From: Hymenobacter puniceus
Lineage (GTDB): Bacteria; Bacteroidota; Bacteroidia; Cytophagales; Hymenobacteraceae
Assembly (NCBI RefSeq): GCF_014333525.1
Contig: NZ_JACSCX010000003.1
Coordinates: 784,236 to 848,235, forward strand
Reading direction: 5' to 3'
DNA: 64,000 bases
The position numbers and the translations under genes are program-made. Every line of letters begins with the position of its first letter. Position 1 is the stretch's first letter. The notes beneath the pieces were generated by a model. It worked only from the letters and a program-made list of their open reading frames with translations, made no database searches and had not been told where the DNA came from. Of the stretch, positions 8,303 to 17,695 are shown in pieces.

Positions 8303-9250
8303 TTAATGGTCGCCCAGCGCGGCCAGGTACCGCTCGGCGTCGAGGGCAGCCATGCAGCCGGAGCCGGCGGCCGTTACGGCCTGGCGGTAGGTGAAGTCCT
8401 GCACGTCGCCGCAGGCAAACACGCCGTCCACGTTGGTTTTGGCCGTGCCGGGTATGGTTTTCAGGTAGCCCTGCTCGTCGTGGTGCAGATAGGGCTGGAA
8501 GATTTTCGAATTGGGCTCGTGCCCGATGGCCACGAAAAAGCCCTCAATGGCTAGGTCGCGGGTGGTGCCATCCAGCACGTTTTTTACCCGGGCCCCATCC
8601 ACGGCGTGCTCGCCCAGAATTTCGTCGGTCACCGTGTTCCAGAGCACCTCAATCTTGGGGTTGTCGGTCACGCGCTTCTGCATGATTTTCGAGGCCCGCA
8701 TCTCCCCTTTCCGCACAATCATGTACACCTTGTTGCACAGGTTGGCCAGGTAGGTAGCCTCCTCGGCCGCCGTGTCGCCGGCGCCCACAATGGCCACGTC
8801 CTTGCCACGGTAGAAAAACCCGTCGCACACGGCGCAGGCCGATACGCCCGAGCCGTTCAGGCGCTGCTCCGAGGGCAGCCCCAGCCACTTGGCCGAGGCC
8901 CCGGTGGCAATGATGATGGTATCGGCCGTCAGTTCCACCTTCTCATCCACGGTCACGCGGTGCGGGTGGCCCGAGAAGTCCACCGACGTGGCAATGCCGT
9001 AGCGGATGTCGGTGTCGAAGCGGGCGGCCTGCTTCTTAAGGTCCTCCATCATTTCCGGCCCCATGATGCCGTCAGGATACCCGGGGAAGTTCTCGACGTC
9101 GTTGGTAATCGTGAGCTGGCCACCAGGCTGCAAACCCTGGTACATGACCGGCTTGAGGTTGGCGCGGGCCGCGTAAATAGCCGCCGTGTAGCCGGCCGGG
9201 CCGGAGCCAATAATCAGACACTTGATGTGTTCTGGGGTGGTAGTCGCCAT
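8303..9250 (-). CDS. trxB: Thioredoxin-disulfide reductase
   Basis: Flavoprotein that passes electrons from NADPH to thioredoxin. Starting at the ATG at 9250 (MATTTPEHIKCLIIGSGPAG) it has 315 aa, the normal length. The FAD motif GSGPAGYTAAIYAAR lies at residues 15-29, the redox-active disulfide is in SACAVCDGFFY near residue 138, the NADP motif VGAGDTAAEEA follows near 158, and the C-terminal FAD motif is FACGDVQDFTYRQAVTAAGSGCMAA. A 22-codon upstream extension (Cys-rich, without homology features) was rejected. Confidence 0.96.
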   Translation of the reverse strand: MATTTPEHIKCLIIGSGPAGYTAAIYAARANLKPVMYQGLQPGGQLTITNDVENFPGYPDGIMGPEMMEDLKKQAARFDTDIRYGIATSVDFSGHPHRVTVDEKVELTADTIIIATGASAKWLGLPSEQRLNGSGVSACAVCDGFFYRGKDVAIVGAGDTAAEEATYLANLCNKVYMIVRKGEMRASKIMQKRVTDNPKIEVLWNTVTDEILGEHAVDGARVKNVLDGTTRDLAIEGFFVAIGHEPNSKIFQPYLHHDEQGYLKTIPGTAKTNVDGVFACGDVQDFTYRQAVTAAGSGCMAALDAERYLAALGDH

Positions 9251-9305
9251 ACAGAAAAAATGACGTAAGCAGCAGCTTGCGCCGTGAAGGGTTGAAGTTG
9301 GGATG

Positions 9306-9313
9306 CAAAAGTA
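9306..9313 (-). promoter_or_regulatory. Putative -7 box for trxB
   Basis: CAAAAGTA on plus is TACTTTTG on minus, a TAnnTTTG match 56 bp upstream of the trxB ATG. The short leader it would create is plausible. The -33 element is not clear. Confidence 0.4.
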
Positions 9314-9442
9314 CACGCGTCCCGGGTTTTCGTCCGGCGCAACTCCGTACTGCCGAAAATTAGGCCAAATCCGTAGCCGGCCACTTTGTCCGAAATGCCG
9401 AGAAAGCAGGATAATACAGAGGGCACCACCGTATAGTCAACA

Positions 9443-9471
9443 AAAAACCCCAACCAAAGGCCAGGGTTTTC
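9443..9471 (-). terminator. Terminator of rpoD
   Basis: On the minus strand AAAACCC, a short imperfect loop and GGGGTTTTTTG form a stem ending in a T-run, about 20 bases after the rpoD stop. The stem is short, so this is a moderate call. Confidence 0.55.
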
Positions 9472-9490
9472 TGCGACGGGGCGGAAAAAT

Positions 9491-10354
9491 TTACCCCAGA
9501 TAGGGCTTCAAAGCCTTGCTCCGCGAGGTGTGGCGCAGGCGGCGAATAGCTTTTTCCTTGATCTGACGAACCCGCTCACGGGTCAGGTTGAACTTCTCGC
9601 CTATTTCTTCCAACGTAAGGGAATGCTCGCCGTTTAGACCGAAATAGAGCGTGATGACGTCGGCTTCGCGCTTGGTGAGCGTGCTCAGCGCGCGCTGCAC
9701 TTCCTTGCGGAGCGAGTCGTTCATCAGGCCGGTATCGGGCGATTCTTCGTCCTCGTTTTCGAGCACGTCGAGCAGACGGTTTTCTTCACCCTGCACAAAC
9801 GGCGCATCCACCGATACGTGGCGGCCCGAAATCTTGAGCGTGTCCACTACTTCCGAGGTAGTCAGCTCCAGTACTTCGGCAATTTCCTCAGGCGAAGGCT
9901 CCCGCTCGAATTTCTGCTCCAACTCCGAGAATGACTTGCTGATTTTATTCAGCGAGCCTACCCGGTTCAGGGGCAGACGCACAATGCGCGACTGCTCGGC
10001 CAAAGCCTGCAGAATCGACTGGCGAATCCACCACACGGCGTAGGAAATGAACTTAAAGCCCCGGGTTTCGTCGAAGCGCTTGGCCGCCTTGATCAGGCCG
10101 AGGTTGCCCTCGTTGATCAAATCGCCGAGGCTGAGGCCCTGGTTCTGGTACTGTTTAGCCACCGACACCACGAAGCGCAGGTTGGCTTTGGTGAGTTTTT
10201 CCAGCGCTTGCTGGTCACCTTCTTTGATGCGTTGCGCCAGCGTTACCTCCTCATCGGGGGTTAGCAGATCCACCTTGCCAATCTCCTGGAGGTATTTATC
10301 CAGCGACTGGCTTTCGCGGTTGGTGATCTGCTTGCTGATTTTTAACTGTCTCAT
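9491..10354 (-). CDS. rpoD: Primary sigma-70 factor
   Basis: Principal sigma factor of RNA polymerase in the short Bacteroidota form: 287 aa, with the N-terminal region 1.1 absent. [22 protein letters not shown] leads into region 1.2. Region 2 shows [17 protein letters not shown] and the -10 reading segment [16 protein letters not shown]. Region 4 has [29 protein letters not shown], the helix-turn-helix that reads the -33 element. It would recognise the TTG / TAnnTTTG promoters pointed out elsewhere in this window. Confidence 0.96.
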   Translation of the reverse strand: MRQLKISKQITNRESQSLDKYLQEIGKVDLLTPDEEVTLAQRIKEGDQQALEKLTKANLRFVVSVAKQYQNQGLSLGDLINEGNLGLIKAAKRFDETRGFKFISYAVWWIRQSILQALAEQSRIVRLPLNRVGSLNKISKSFSELEQKFEREPSPEEIAEVLELTTSEVVDTLKISGRHVSVDAPFVQGEENRLLDVLENEDEESPDTGLMNDSLRKEVQRALSTLTKREADVITLYFGLNGEHSLTLEEIGEKFNLTRERVRQIKEKAIRRLRHTSRSKALKPYLG

Positions 10355-10487
10355 TGCGGGCGCGAGAGAATGAAGTTATTGATGCTGATGACGTCGTATT
10401 GATCCGGTATACGGAAAGTACCCAAACGCGGGTACCAGGTCAGTTGAGAGCAACACCCCGGTACCCGCGAAAGTTCGGCAGGGCGGT

Positions 10488-12647
10488 TTAGGCCGCGCCG
10501 TTGGTATCGGCGGCGCGCTCCGGCTTCGGGAGCAGCACCTTGCGCGACAAGCGGTATTTGCCGGTTTTTTTGTCGATGTCGAGCAGTTTCACGTCAATCT
10601 CCTGCCCTACTTCCAGCACGCCTTCCAGCGCGGCAAGGCGCTCGTGCGAAACCTCCGAGATGTGCAGTAGCCCATCCTTGCCCGGCATGATTTCTACAAA
10701 CGCACCGTATGGCTGAATGCTGCGCACCTTGCCTTTGTAGGTTTCGCCTACTTCCGGCGTGGCGGCAATAGCCCGGATCCGGTCGATGGCCGCCTGCATG
10801 TCTTCCTGGTTGGAAGCGTAGATGCTCACGTGGCCTTTCTCGTCCTTCTCCTCGATGATAACCGTAGCGTTGGTGTCCTTCTGAATCTGCTGGATGACTT
10901 TGCCGCCGGGTCCGATAACGGCCCCGATGTACTCCTTGTCGATCAGCATCTTGTGCGAGCGGGGCGTATGCGGCTTCAGCTCGGCAGCCGGCGCCGCAAT
11001 GGTCTTGGCCATCTCGCGCAGGATGTGCAGGCGACCCTCACGAGCCTGGTGCAGGGCAGCCGTCATGATTTCGGCGCTCAAGCCCTGGATTTTGATGTCC
11101 ATCTGGCAAGCCACGATACCTTTCTCGGTGCCGGTTACTTTGAAGTCCATGTCGCCGAGGTGGTCCTCATCGCCCAGGATATCGGACAGCACGGCGTATT
11201 CGCCGGTTTCTTTATCCTGCACGAGGCCCATAGCAATGCCCGAAACGGCTGCGCGCACCGGAATACCGGCGTCCATCAAGGCCATCGAGCCAGCGCACAC
11301 CGTAGCCATTGAGCTGGAGCCGTTCGACTCCAGAATGTCCGACACGATGCGCACAGTGTAGGGGTTCTCGTCGTCGGAAGGCATCACCTTCTTCAAGGAG
11401 CGTTGGGCCAAGTTGCCGTGGCCGATTTCGCGGCGGCCGGGGCCGCGGTTGGGCTTCACCTCGCCGGTCGAGAAGGCCGGGAAGTTGTAGTGCAGCATGA
11501 ACTTGCTGTAGCCTGAGGTCATGGCCGTGTCGATGATCTGCTCATCGAGCTTGGTGCCAAGGGCTACGGTGGTCAGCGACTGGGTTTCGCCGCGGGTGAA
11601 CAGGGCCGAGCCATGGGCACCGGGCAGGTAGTTCACCTCGCTCCAGATCGGGCGGATTTCCGTCAGAGCACGACCATCAAGGCGGGTGCGCTCCTTGATC
11701 ATCATGTCGCGGATGGCTTTTTTCTCCGCCGACGAGTAGTAGCGGCCGAACATCTTCATGTCCAGCTCGGGCTGCTCTTCCAGCAGTTGCGCGGTCAAAG
11801 TCTTTTTGATGGCGCCAAAACCTTCCTTGCGGCCGGCTTTGCTGGGGTTGCCCGAGTGTGCCACTTTATAAGCCTGCTCGTACACACCTTCCTGGATGCG
11901 CTTCTTGAGGTCGTCGTTTTCCTCGTACTTGGGATACTCGCGCTTGGTGTGGGACTTCTCCACTTCAGCAGCCAGTTCCAACTGCACACGCACTTGCTCT
12001 TTGATGGCTTCGTGGGCGAAGGCAATGGCTTCTACCATTTCCTCTTCGCTCACTTCGTCCATCTCGCCTTCTACCATGGCTACCGAATCAGCTGTGGCGC
12101 CTACAATCAGGTCGATGTCGGCGCGGGCAATGTCGGCGGTGAGGGGGTTGATTTGCAGCTTACCGTCGATGCGGGCTACGCGGACCTCCGAGATGGGGCC
12201 GGCGAAGGGAATATCCGAAATTGAGAGAGCAGCCGAGGCGGCCAGCGCGGCCAGGGCATCGGGCTGCACGGTCTTATCGGCCGAAATCAGGGTAATCATC
12301 ACCTGCACCTCGTAGTGATAGTCCTTGGGGAACATCGGGCGCAGGATACGGTCTACGATGCGGCACACCAGGATTTCAGCATCCGAGAGGCGGCCTTCGC
12401 GACGCTGGAACGAGCCGGGAATGTTGCCGGCACCACCGAATTTCTCCTGGTAATCAACCGACAGGGGCAGGAAATCCACGTCGCCGCGCGCGCTGGGCTG
12501 CGACACGACCGTGGCCAGCAGCATGGCGTCGCCGAGGCGCACCACAACGGCGCCATCCGCGAATTTGGCCAGTTTGCCGGTTTCGATGGAAATCTGCCGA
12601 CCGTCGGGCAGCGTAATGTGTTTGGTAACCGCGTTGTAATTGGGCAT
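10488..12647 (-). CDS. pnp: Polyribonucleotide nucleotidyltransferase (PNPase)
   Basis: Phosphorolytic 3'-5' exoribonuclease that acts in mRNA decay, as a trimer. At 719 aa from the ATG at 12647 ([16 protein letters not shown]) it has family length. Seen in order are the first RNase PH domain ([23 protein letters not shown]), the helical linker, the second RNase PH domain ([18 protein letters not shown]), a KH domain ([16 protein letters not shown]) and the S1 domain ([29 protein letters not shown]). A 40-residue upstream reading was rejected. It follows rpsO in the same direction, as in many bacteria, with a hairpin between them. Confidence 0.97.
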   Translation of the reverse strand: MPNYNAVTKHITLPDGRQISIETGKLAKFADGAVVVRLGDAMLLATVVSQPSARGDVDFLPLSVDYQEKFGGAGNIPGSFQRREGRLSDAEILVCRIVDRILRPMFPKDYHYEVQVMITLISADKTVQPDALAALAASAALSISDIPFAGPISEVRVARIDGKLQINPLTADIARADIDLIVGATADSVAMVEGEMDEVSEEEMVEAIAFAHEAIKEQVRVQLELAAEVEKSHTKREYPKYEENDDLKKRIQEGVYEQAYKVAHSGNPSKAGRKEGFGAIKKTLTAQLLEEQPELDMKMFGRYYSSAEKKAIRDMMIKERTRLDGRALTEIRPIWSEVNYLPGAHGSALFTRGETQSLTTVALGTKLDEQIIDTAMTSGYSKFMLHYNFPAFSTGEVKPNRGPGRREIGHGNLAQRSLKKVMPSDDENPYTVRIVSDILESNGSSSMATVCAGSMALMDAGIPVRAAVSGIAMGLVQDKETGEYAVLSDILGDEDHLGDMDFKVTGTEKGIVACQMDIKIQGLSAEIMTAALHQAREGRLHILREMAKTIAAPAAELKPHTPRSHKMLIDKEYIGAVIGPGGKVIQQIQKDTNATVIIEEKDEKGHVSIYASNQEDMQAAIDRIRAIAATPEVGETYKGKVRSIQPYGAFVEIMPGKDGLLHISEVSHERLAALEGVLEVGQEIDVKLLDIDKKTGKYRLSRKVLLPKPERAADTNGAA

Positions 12648-12795
12648 CTGAGAGGGTGCTTGTGGAAAAGCGTGCAGCGGGCGAGCAGCCGAAAAAACGG
12701 GGCCGGCGGAGGCCCCATTTTGCTCTAAAAAATCATATTCGGGAAAATCAACGCCCAAACCCGGCAAATGGTGCGCTGGGAATCGGACAAAAAAA

Positions 12796-12832
12796 GAGCA
12801 GGGAACCTTCCGGCGTGGAAGGCTCCCTGCTC
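12796..12832 (-). terminator. Hairpin terminator or attenuator between rpsO and pnp
   Basis: GAGCAGGGAaCCTTCC and its near-complement form a 16-bp stem, and the minus strand continues into seven T. It lies between the rpsO stop (12845) and the pnp start (12647). It would end the rpsO transcript and could allow read-through to pnp, as at the classic rpsO-pnp junction. Confidence 0.75.
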
Positions 12833-12844
12833 CAGGCGGTGAGC

Positions 12845-13120
12845 TTACTTACGAATGCCCAGCTCCTTGATGATGGCGCGGTAGCGGTTGATTTCGCGGT
12901 GCTGGAGGTAATCCAACAGGCGACGACGCTTACCAACAAGCTTCAGCAGACCCAAACGAGTCGAGAAGTCTTTCTTGTTCACTTTCAAGTGTTCGGTGAG
13001 GTGCGTGATGCGGTGCGTGAACAGCGCAATCTGAGCCTCGGCCGAACCGGTGTCGGTGGCTACTTTTTGCAGGCTGTTTTTCTCGAAAATAGCCTGTTTT
13101 GCTTCGGTAGTGAGTTTCAT
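12845..13120 (-). CDS. rpsO: 30S ribosomal protein S15
   Basis: Small-subunit primary binding protein of the 16S central domain, 91 aa. The conserved blocks [44 protein letters not shown] and [15 protein letters not shown] are intact. The ATG at 13120 gives [15 protein letters not shown], the expected N-terminus. It is transcribed towards pnp. Confidence 0.97.
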   Translation of the reverse strand: MKLTTEAKQAIFEKNSLQKVATDTGSAEAQIALFTHRITHLTEHLKVNKKDFSTRLGLLKLVGKRRRLLDYLQHREINRYRAIIKELGIRK

Positions 13121-13167
13121 CGGCAGATAGGTTTCCCCGTCTTTGATAGTAAGTATGAAAAAAGAAA

Positions 13168-13200
13168 GCCACCCCGCATTTCGGGGTGGCGGCAAAGGTA
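13168..13200 (-). promoter_or_regulatory. Overlapping lptF terminator and rpsO promoter
   Basis: A perfect hairpin GCCACCCCGC / (loop) / GGGGTGGC occupies 13168-13190 and runs into a T-rich tract on the minus strand, right for terminating lptF. Directly beside it, 13193-13200 reads TACCTTTG on the minus strand, a perfect -7 box 73 bp before rpsO. If both work, the hairpin covers the rpsO transcription start. Confidence 0.55.
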
Positions 13201-13278
13201 AGAAAAATAGTGATTTGTTGGTTGTTTGCCGATGCTCGCTCAGAAGTATAGCTTGGGCTGAACAACGACTACAAGCCG

Positions 13279-14712
13279 TCAGACTGCTTTCTTATAGCCG
13301 CGAAACGGCCAGCGCAGCCAGGCAGGCACAAACCGGCTCAAGTCCCAGTCGAGCAAACCGGAGTCGTTGCGCGCCTGATAGAGGAAGAACAAGCCAAACG
13401 GCAGCAGCGCCGCCGTCGACATCCACATGCCCAGCGTTACAGGCATCAACCCTTCCCGTCCATACTTCTCGCCAATGATAGACAAGATGTAGTACACGAT
13501 GAAAAACAGAATGGAAACCAGAATAGGCACGCCCAGCCCACCCTTTTTGATAATGGCCCCTAAGGGTGCCCCAATCAGAAACATCAGCAGAATGGCTACC
13601 GACTGCACGTACTTGCGGTAAATTTCGATGCGGTAGTTGCCTGATTCCTTAACCAGGTTAGCCAGCCGCTCGCCAGTAGTTCCGGCGAAGGCCCGTACGT
13701 TGCGGGCCCGGTTGGTGGCTTGTTCCAGCACACCGGCATTAAGGGCGGGCAAACGAGCTTCTGCTATCTGAATTGGCTCGGCCCGGCGGTTGAGGGCCTG
13801 GCCGGTAGAGTCGAAACGCAGATAAGAATAGTAGGGCGCCAGCTGCTGAGGCACTTGACTACGCTCGGTTTGCAACCGCCCTTGCAGTGAATCGATGAAG
13901 GATTCCAGCTGCGGAATGTTCTTCATCATCTTATTTTGAGAAAACAGCTCTACCTGTGTCCGGTTCAGGTCAAAGGATTTCAGGGAAAACGTAATCATGT
14001 TGCGGTTGAAGGCCTGCCGAATGAACGTAGCGCCGGAACGACTGCGCGCGTCCGGCTGCTCTACATAGCTCTGCCCCCGGAACAGCTCTAATCCTAAATA
14101 CTGCCCGCCGAAACGCGTAAACATCCGGCCCGAATCTGCCAGAATCACCCGCATGGTACCGGAACCCTGCGTGTGGTCATAAATCATAATTCCCATAAGC
14201 ACTTCGCCGTCTTCACCCAACTTGTCATTGACTTTGATGGTGTAGCCCGGAATGCCACTGTAGAACACGCCCGGCCGGATATCCAGAGCCAGCTTTTGCT
14301 GCCGCAAATCCCAGAGTAAGCTGTAGGCTTTCAGGTTGGCTTTGGGCACAATGGTATTGTTGAACCAAAAGGCTCCAACCATCAGGCCAAGGCTGGTTAG
14401 CAGCACCGGCCGGAGAATCCGCGTCAGCGAAATTCCTGAGGTTTTGATAGCCGTCAGCTCGTGATGCTCACCAAGCGTACCAAAAGTCATCAGGGAAGAA
14501 AGCAGCACAGCCAGCGGCAAGGACACCGGCACCATGAGCACGGCAAAGAAGAAGAGCAATTGCCCGATTACCTCAGCTCCGAGGTCCTTCCCGACCAAAT
14601 CGTCGAGGTATTTTAACATGTATTGGGTGAGCAGAATAAATTCCACCACCGCAAACGTGAGGACAAAAGGCCCCGCGAAGGCCTTGAGAATAAGCTTATC
14701 GAGTTTTTTCAT
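13279..14712 (-). CDS. lptF: LPS export permease, LptF/LptG family
   Basis: Inner-membrane subunit of the Lpt ABC transporter that extracts lipopolysaccharide. From the ATG at 14712 ([20 protein letters not shown]) it has 477 aa. Three N-terminal membrane segments are visible (about residues 13-37, 60-85 and 105-125), then a long periplasmic beta-jellyroll region, then three C-terminal segments beginning [21 protein letters not shown]. The insertion around residues 260-350, with [16 protein letters not shown], is longer than in proteobacterial LptF, as usual for Bacteroidota. The upstream extension to 14811 was rejected because the protein normally begins MKKLD. Confidence 0.88.
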   Translation of the reverse strand: MKKLDKLILKAFAGPFVLTFAVVEFILLTQYMLKYLDDLVGKDLGAEVIGQLLFFFAVLMVPVSLPLAVLLSSLMTFGTLGEHHELTAIKTSGISLTRILRPVLLTSLGLMVGAFWFNNTIVPKANLKAYSLLWDLRQQKLALDIRPGVFYSGIPGYTIKVNDKLGEDGEVLMGIMIYDHTQGSGTMRVILADSGRMFTRFGGQYLGLELFRGQSYVEQPDARSRSGATFIRQAFNRNMITFSLKSFDLNRTQVELFSQNKMMKNIPQLESFIDSLQGRLQTERSQVPQQLAPYYSYLRFDSTGQALNRRAEPIQIAEARLPALNAGVLEQATNRARNVRAFAGTTGERLANLVKESGNYRIEIYRKYVQSVAILLMFLIGAPLGAIIKKGGLGVPILVSILFFIVYYILSIIGEKYGREGLMPVTLGMWMSTAALLPFGLFFLYQARNDSGLLDWDLSRFVPAWLRWPFRGYKKAV

Positions 14713-14826
14713 GCAGAAGCGGCGACCGGGCGCATAGGCGAAAAGAGGCCACAAAAAAGAGCGGAACAGAAACGAAGATACTGTCCGTTTCGCGTCCGCT
14801 CTGCTTTTCAATTATGAAGAACCTTC

Positions 14827-15240
14827 TTATCCGCCTACCAGTTCACGCAACTTCACAATGAGACTTTCCCACATACCTTGCAACTCATCGTCGTCGGTTT
14901 CTTCAGAGTAGTCCAGCACACGCAGGTACACTTCCTGGGTTAGCTGCGATTCTTCCAAGGTGAAATCCAGGTAGTTGGCATCCGGGGTAAGGCGCTTGTT
15001 CTGATCGAGGAAAACATAGCGCACCGAGCGGTTGGTACGGTGCGAGTTCATTTCGGCAAAATGAGACTGGTTGTCCCAAATGAAGTTAAAGCGGTGGTCT
15101 TCGTCGATGCGCACATCCTGGCAGAACCACTGCGCCAATCCCGAAGCCGAGGCCAAGTAGGGATACAGAATCTTGGGAGAAGCGTTGATTGGAAATTCGA
15201 CAGTAAACCGATGTTTGTGACGAGTGGCAGAAAGAGGCAT
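14827..15240 (-). CDS. START-like domain protein
   Basis: A 137-residue cytoplasmic protein of the START-like family conserved in Bacteroidota. RFTVEFPINASPKILYPYLAS is the first strand and helix of the helix-grip fold, GLAQWFCQDVRI follows, and the C-terminal long helix is GMWESLIVKLRELVGG. The ligand is unknown. It sits next to the tRNA gene in the opposite orientation and is the last chromosomal protein gene before the prophage. Confidence 0.8.
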   Translation of the reverse strand: MPLSATRHKHRFTVEFPINASPKILYPYLASASGLAQWFCQDVRIDEDHRFNFIWDNQSHFAEMNSHRTNRSVRYVFLDQNKRLTPDANYLDFTLEESQLTQEVYLRVLDYSEETDDDELQGMWESLIVKLRELVGG

Positions 15241-15330
15241 AAGCAGAACAGACTTAGGAAATTAATGGTCCGGAAGAATCTACCAAAGACCGTAGGCAAG
15301 CAATATACACGGCTTTTTTTGCTTCAGAGC

Positions 15331-15362
15331 TTGTGCTAGAACAAATCTTGTCCTTACCTTTG
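15331..15362 (+). promoter_or_regulatory. tRNA promoter
   Basis: TTG at 15331-15333 and TACCTTTG at 15355-15362 are separated by 21 bases, matching the Bacteroidota -33/-7 arrangement. The -7 box ends 15 bases before the tRNA. Confidence 0.7.
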
Positions 15363-15377
15363 CAGCACCAAAAACCC

Positions 15378-15451
15378 GGCGGGGTAGCTCAGTTGGTTAG
15401 AGCACAGGATTCATAACCCTGAGGTCACGAGTTCAACTCTCGTCCCCGCTA
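15378..15451 (+). tRNA. tRNA with anticodon CAT (Met), prophage attachment gene
   Basis: Cloverleaf: acceptor GGCGGGG with CCCCGCT (one G-U pair), D arm GCTC-AGTTGGTTA-GAGC, anticodon loop TTCATAA, variable AGGTC, T arm ACGAG-TTCAACT-CTCGT and discriminator A. CCA is not encoded. The normal Watson-Crick end argues against an initiator; elongator Met is most likely, and an Ile2-type CAT tRNA is the alternative. There is an A-C mismatch at the foot of the anticodon stem (CAGGA/CCCTG). Its 3' end is duplicated at 62563 and is the integration site of the prophage, which restores an intact gene. Confidence 0.92.
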
Positions 15452-15452
15452 C
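15432..15452 (+). other. attL core
   Basis: 21 bp covering the last 20 bases of the tRNA plus one C, identical to 62563-62583. Identity stops at both edges (GTTCAA against ATTCAA on the left; CTACTTTT against CTACACAA on the right), so the core is well bounded. Confidence 0.92.
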
Positions 15453-15457
15453 TTTTA

Positions 15458-15492
15458 AAAACGGCCTTTCCATTACGGAGAGGCCGTTTTTT
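15458..15492 (+). terminator. Hairpin after the tRNA, supplied by the prophage end
   Basis: AACGGCCTTTCC and GGAGAGGCCGTT pair around a short loop and are followed by TTTT. It replaces the chromosomal terminator now displaced to 62586. Confidence 0.75.
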
Positions 15493-15505
15493 GTTGCATG
15501 TTATA

Positions 15506-15528
15506 TTTTTATCACAATTTTATCACAA
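15506..15528 (+). promoter_or_regulatory. Two direct integrase arm-type sites (left)
   Basis: TTTTATCACAA occurs at 15507-15517 and 15518-15528, adjacent direct copies between attL and the integrase ATG. The same 11-mer occurs at 62470-62480 beside attR. Such paired motifs are typical of arm sites bound by the N-terminal domain of tyrosine integrases. They also lie directly upstream of int, so they could autoregulate it. Confidence 0.6.
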
Positions 15529-15532
15529 CACC

Positions 15533-16669
15533 ATGTTTTCGTCAGAGTATCCCCCTCGGCTTTTTGACGCGGATGGCGACATGTCAAAGCGGTGGTATAT
15601 CGACTATCGTATCTGGGATACGGACAAGCAGGACTTCGTCCGCAAGCAGTATACCGGCATGAATAAATACACCACGCTCCGGGATAGGCGGCGGGTGAGC
15701 AAAGACAAACTAAAGGAGATCCAGCAGCTGCTGCAGGAAGGCTACACGGCCGGGGAGACGCCGGCGGTAACATTGGGCCTGGACCCAAAGAAAGCCACGG
15801 TGCAGGAAGCCATCGAGTGGGTGGTAGCGCGTAAGGCAGCCGCGGGCATCGGCTTGGAATTCTATAACGTTGCCCTGCGTCGGATTCGCGAGTACCGCAC
15901 CTTTGGCAACCTCCCCTTGCGCTTTCTGACGCTGCCACACGTCACCAACTTTCTGGAGCAGCAAAGCAAGCGAGGCATTACGGCCAAAACCTACAACAAC
16001 TACCGCAACAGCCTCAACGCTTCGTTTAACTACTTAGTCAAGCAGGAAATTCTGACCCGCAATCCGTGCCAGCCCACGGAACTACGCCGGGTGGAGGCCT
16101 CCCCCATCCACACGCCCTATACGGAAGCCGAACGCCAGCGGATTACGGCCGAGATTCAGGCCCGGGGCGATGAGCAACTGCTGCTCTACATCGGGTTCAT
16201 CTACTATGGCTTTATTCGCAGCGGCAGCGAGCTGCGCCTGCTACGGGTCAAAGACATCAAGGCCCGCACCGTGCTCATTCCGGCAGACCGCGCCAAAAAC
16301 AACAAGGCCGAGCACGTAGGCATCGTGCGCCAGCTCGAGACGCTCATCGATCAAGCGGGACTGCGCAACTACCCGCCCGACTACTACATTTTCACCAAGC
16401 AGCGGCAGCCCGGGCCCGCGCCGGTAGGTAAGAACTGGTTTGCCAAGCGTCACCGCAAGGTGTTGGAGGCTGTGGGCCTGTTTGATGGCGAGCATACGAT
16501 TTACGGCTACAAGCACACCGGCGCCATTAACCTGTACTTGGCCACCAAGGATATTGAGTTGGTGCGCCGCCACTGTCGACACGCCCACGCCGGCATCACG
16601 GCCACCTACTTGCGCAAAATGGGCATGTTTGACGACGACGAGCAGCTGGCTAAGATGCCGGACTTCTAA
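15533..16669 (+). CDS. int: Phage integrase, tyrosine recombinase
   Basis: Catalyses site-specific integration and excision at the tRNA attachment site. From ATG 15533 it has 378 aa: an N-terminal arm-binding part with WYIDYRIWDTDK (residues 21-32), a core-binding SAM-like helical domain at about 88-180 (YNNYRNSLNASFNYLVKQ), and the catalytic domain. Catalytic residues visible are R229 (FIRSGSELRLLR), H328 (YKHTGAINL), H350 (CRHAHAG) and the nucleophile Y359 (TATYLRK). A TTG start 14 codons earlier is open but would place arm sites inside the gene, so the ATG was chosen. Confidence 0.93.
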   Translation: MFSSEYPPRLFDADGDMSKRWYIDYRIWDTDKQDFVRKQYTGMNKYTTLRDRRRVSKDKLKEIQQLLQEGYTAGETPAVTLGLDPKKATVQEAIEWVVARKAAAGIGLEFYNVALRRIREYRTFGNLPLRFLTLPHVTNFLEQQSKRGITAKTYNNYRNSLNASFNYLVKQEILTRNPCQPTELRRVEASPIHTPYTEAERQRITAEIQARGDEQLLLYIGFIYYGFIRSGSELRLLRVKDIKARTVLIPADRAKNNKAEHVGIVRQLETLIDQAGLRNYPPDYYIFTKQRQPGPAPVGKNWFAKRHRKVLEAVGLFDGEHTIYGYKHTGAINLYLATKDIELVRRHCRHAHAGITATYLRKMGMFDDDEQLAKMPDF

Positions 16670-16670
16670 C

Positions 16671-16708
16671 AAAAAGGGCTCTCAGCACGACGCCGAGAGC
16701 CCTTTTTG
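16671..16708. terminator. Bidirectional terminator between int and the 16716 gene
   Basis: AAAAAGGGCTCTC and GAGAGCCCTTTTT form a perfect 13-bp stem immediately after the int stop, between two convergent genes. Confidence 0.85.
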
Positions 16709-16715
16709 CATGTAC

Positions 16716-17066
16716 TTATGCTCGACTTCTACTTCGCCAAATAGGTTCAGGCGTTGTTACCATGGCCCGACGCTCACCACGCCGGAACGTGAACTGGTAC
16801 CAGCGACCGTGCACCCGGCGCCACCTGGTGTAAAATCGATTCGGGTGCGGCTTGCTGCCCTCGTCGGGCAGCACGGCTGCCATCTGAGCTATAATCACCT
16901 GCTCGGTTGCAACTGGCACTGCGTCCACATCGATGTACACGTGACGCATCTGCATGTGGAAGGCGACAGGTTCAGGCCTTCGCACCTGGGCATAGGCCGG
17001 GCTGCTCAGCGCGCTGGCCAGTAACAAACTGATGCTGCCGAAAAGCAGCACAAAAAATCCTTTCAT
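16716..17066 (-). CDS. Small secreted protein, unknown function
   Basis: 116 aa from ATG 17066. Residues 1-27 are a clear signal peptide (MKGFFVLLFGSISLLLASAL, cleavage after AYAQ). The mature part is basic, with RHVYIDVDAVPVATEQVI and a C-terminal Arg-rich strand region (RRVHGRWYQFTFRRGERR). I do not recognise a family. It converges on int and belongs to the lysogeny-side cargo. Confidence 0.6.
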   Translation of the reverse strand: MKGFFVLLFGSISLLLASALSSPAYAQVRRPEPVAFHMQMRHVYIDVDAVPVATEQVIIAQMAAVLPDEGSKPHPNRFYTRWRRVHGRWYQFTFRRGERRAMVTTPEPIWRSRSRA

Positions 17067-17261
17067 AAAACTGGGGTTTGGATTGGGATGTGTGAAACAT
17101 GAGCCCAAAACTCACGCCCAGCGGTGCCGTCAAAAAGGACAGGAAATTGCGGTAACTACCCGCTACACTGTACGTGAAAACCGCACTCCAAACTCCTCAT
17201 TGGATAAGTACAGAGCCTTTTTTCAGTATAACTCGCATAATTTACCGGGCGTTACGTCAGT

Positions 17262-17690
17262 ATGATTGTACCCCTGTATGAATCCTCGATTTTTTCAGTT
17301 AGTGAAGATACCAGCCGGCGTTGGCTCTATATCGAATGGCAAGGCATACAGGATGAAACCTCTGCCTTGGCTAGTTGCGCCATTATTATGCGTTTCGTCA
17401 AGCAAACGGGAGTCACGAAAATTCTCTGGGATAGCAGCCAAGGCATAGATGGCTGGGAGCTGCTGGGTGAATGGATGCAGCAGCATTATTTTCCCCGTTT
17501 GTGGCAAAACGGGATTGGAGCAGTCGCTTGGGTGAAAGCGCAAGAGCCGACTACTCCCTATAAGATTCAGGATAAGATTCAGGAATTTGCGCATCGCAAC
17601 AAGCATCCTGTTATCAACATATTTGATCATCTAGCCTCCGCATGCGAGTGGCTTGAACATTATTCATCGTCCACTGCCAAGCGTCAGTAG
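17262..17690 (+). CDS. Small STAS/SpoIIAA-like protein
   Basis: 142 residues. The alternation of strands and helices (SRRWLYIEWQG, SCAIIMRFVKQTGVTKILWDSSQG, GIGAVAWVKAQ) and the D-S pair in the ILWDSSQG turn resemble the STAS/SpoIIAA-like proteins common in Hymenobacter and often found beside sensor kinases. The fold call is by eye. It lies in the same cargo segment as the GAF protein and histidine kinase and might report to them; that is inference. Confidence 0.6.
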   Translation: MIVPLYESSIFSVSEDTSRRWLYIEWQGIQDETSALASCAIIMRFVKQTGVTKILWDSSQGIDGWELLGEWMQQHYFPRLWQNGIGAVAWVKAQEPTTPYKIQDKIQEFAHRNKHPVINIFDHLASACEWLEHYSSSTAKRQ

Positions 17691-17695
17691 CACCC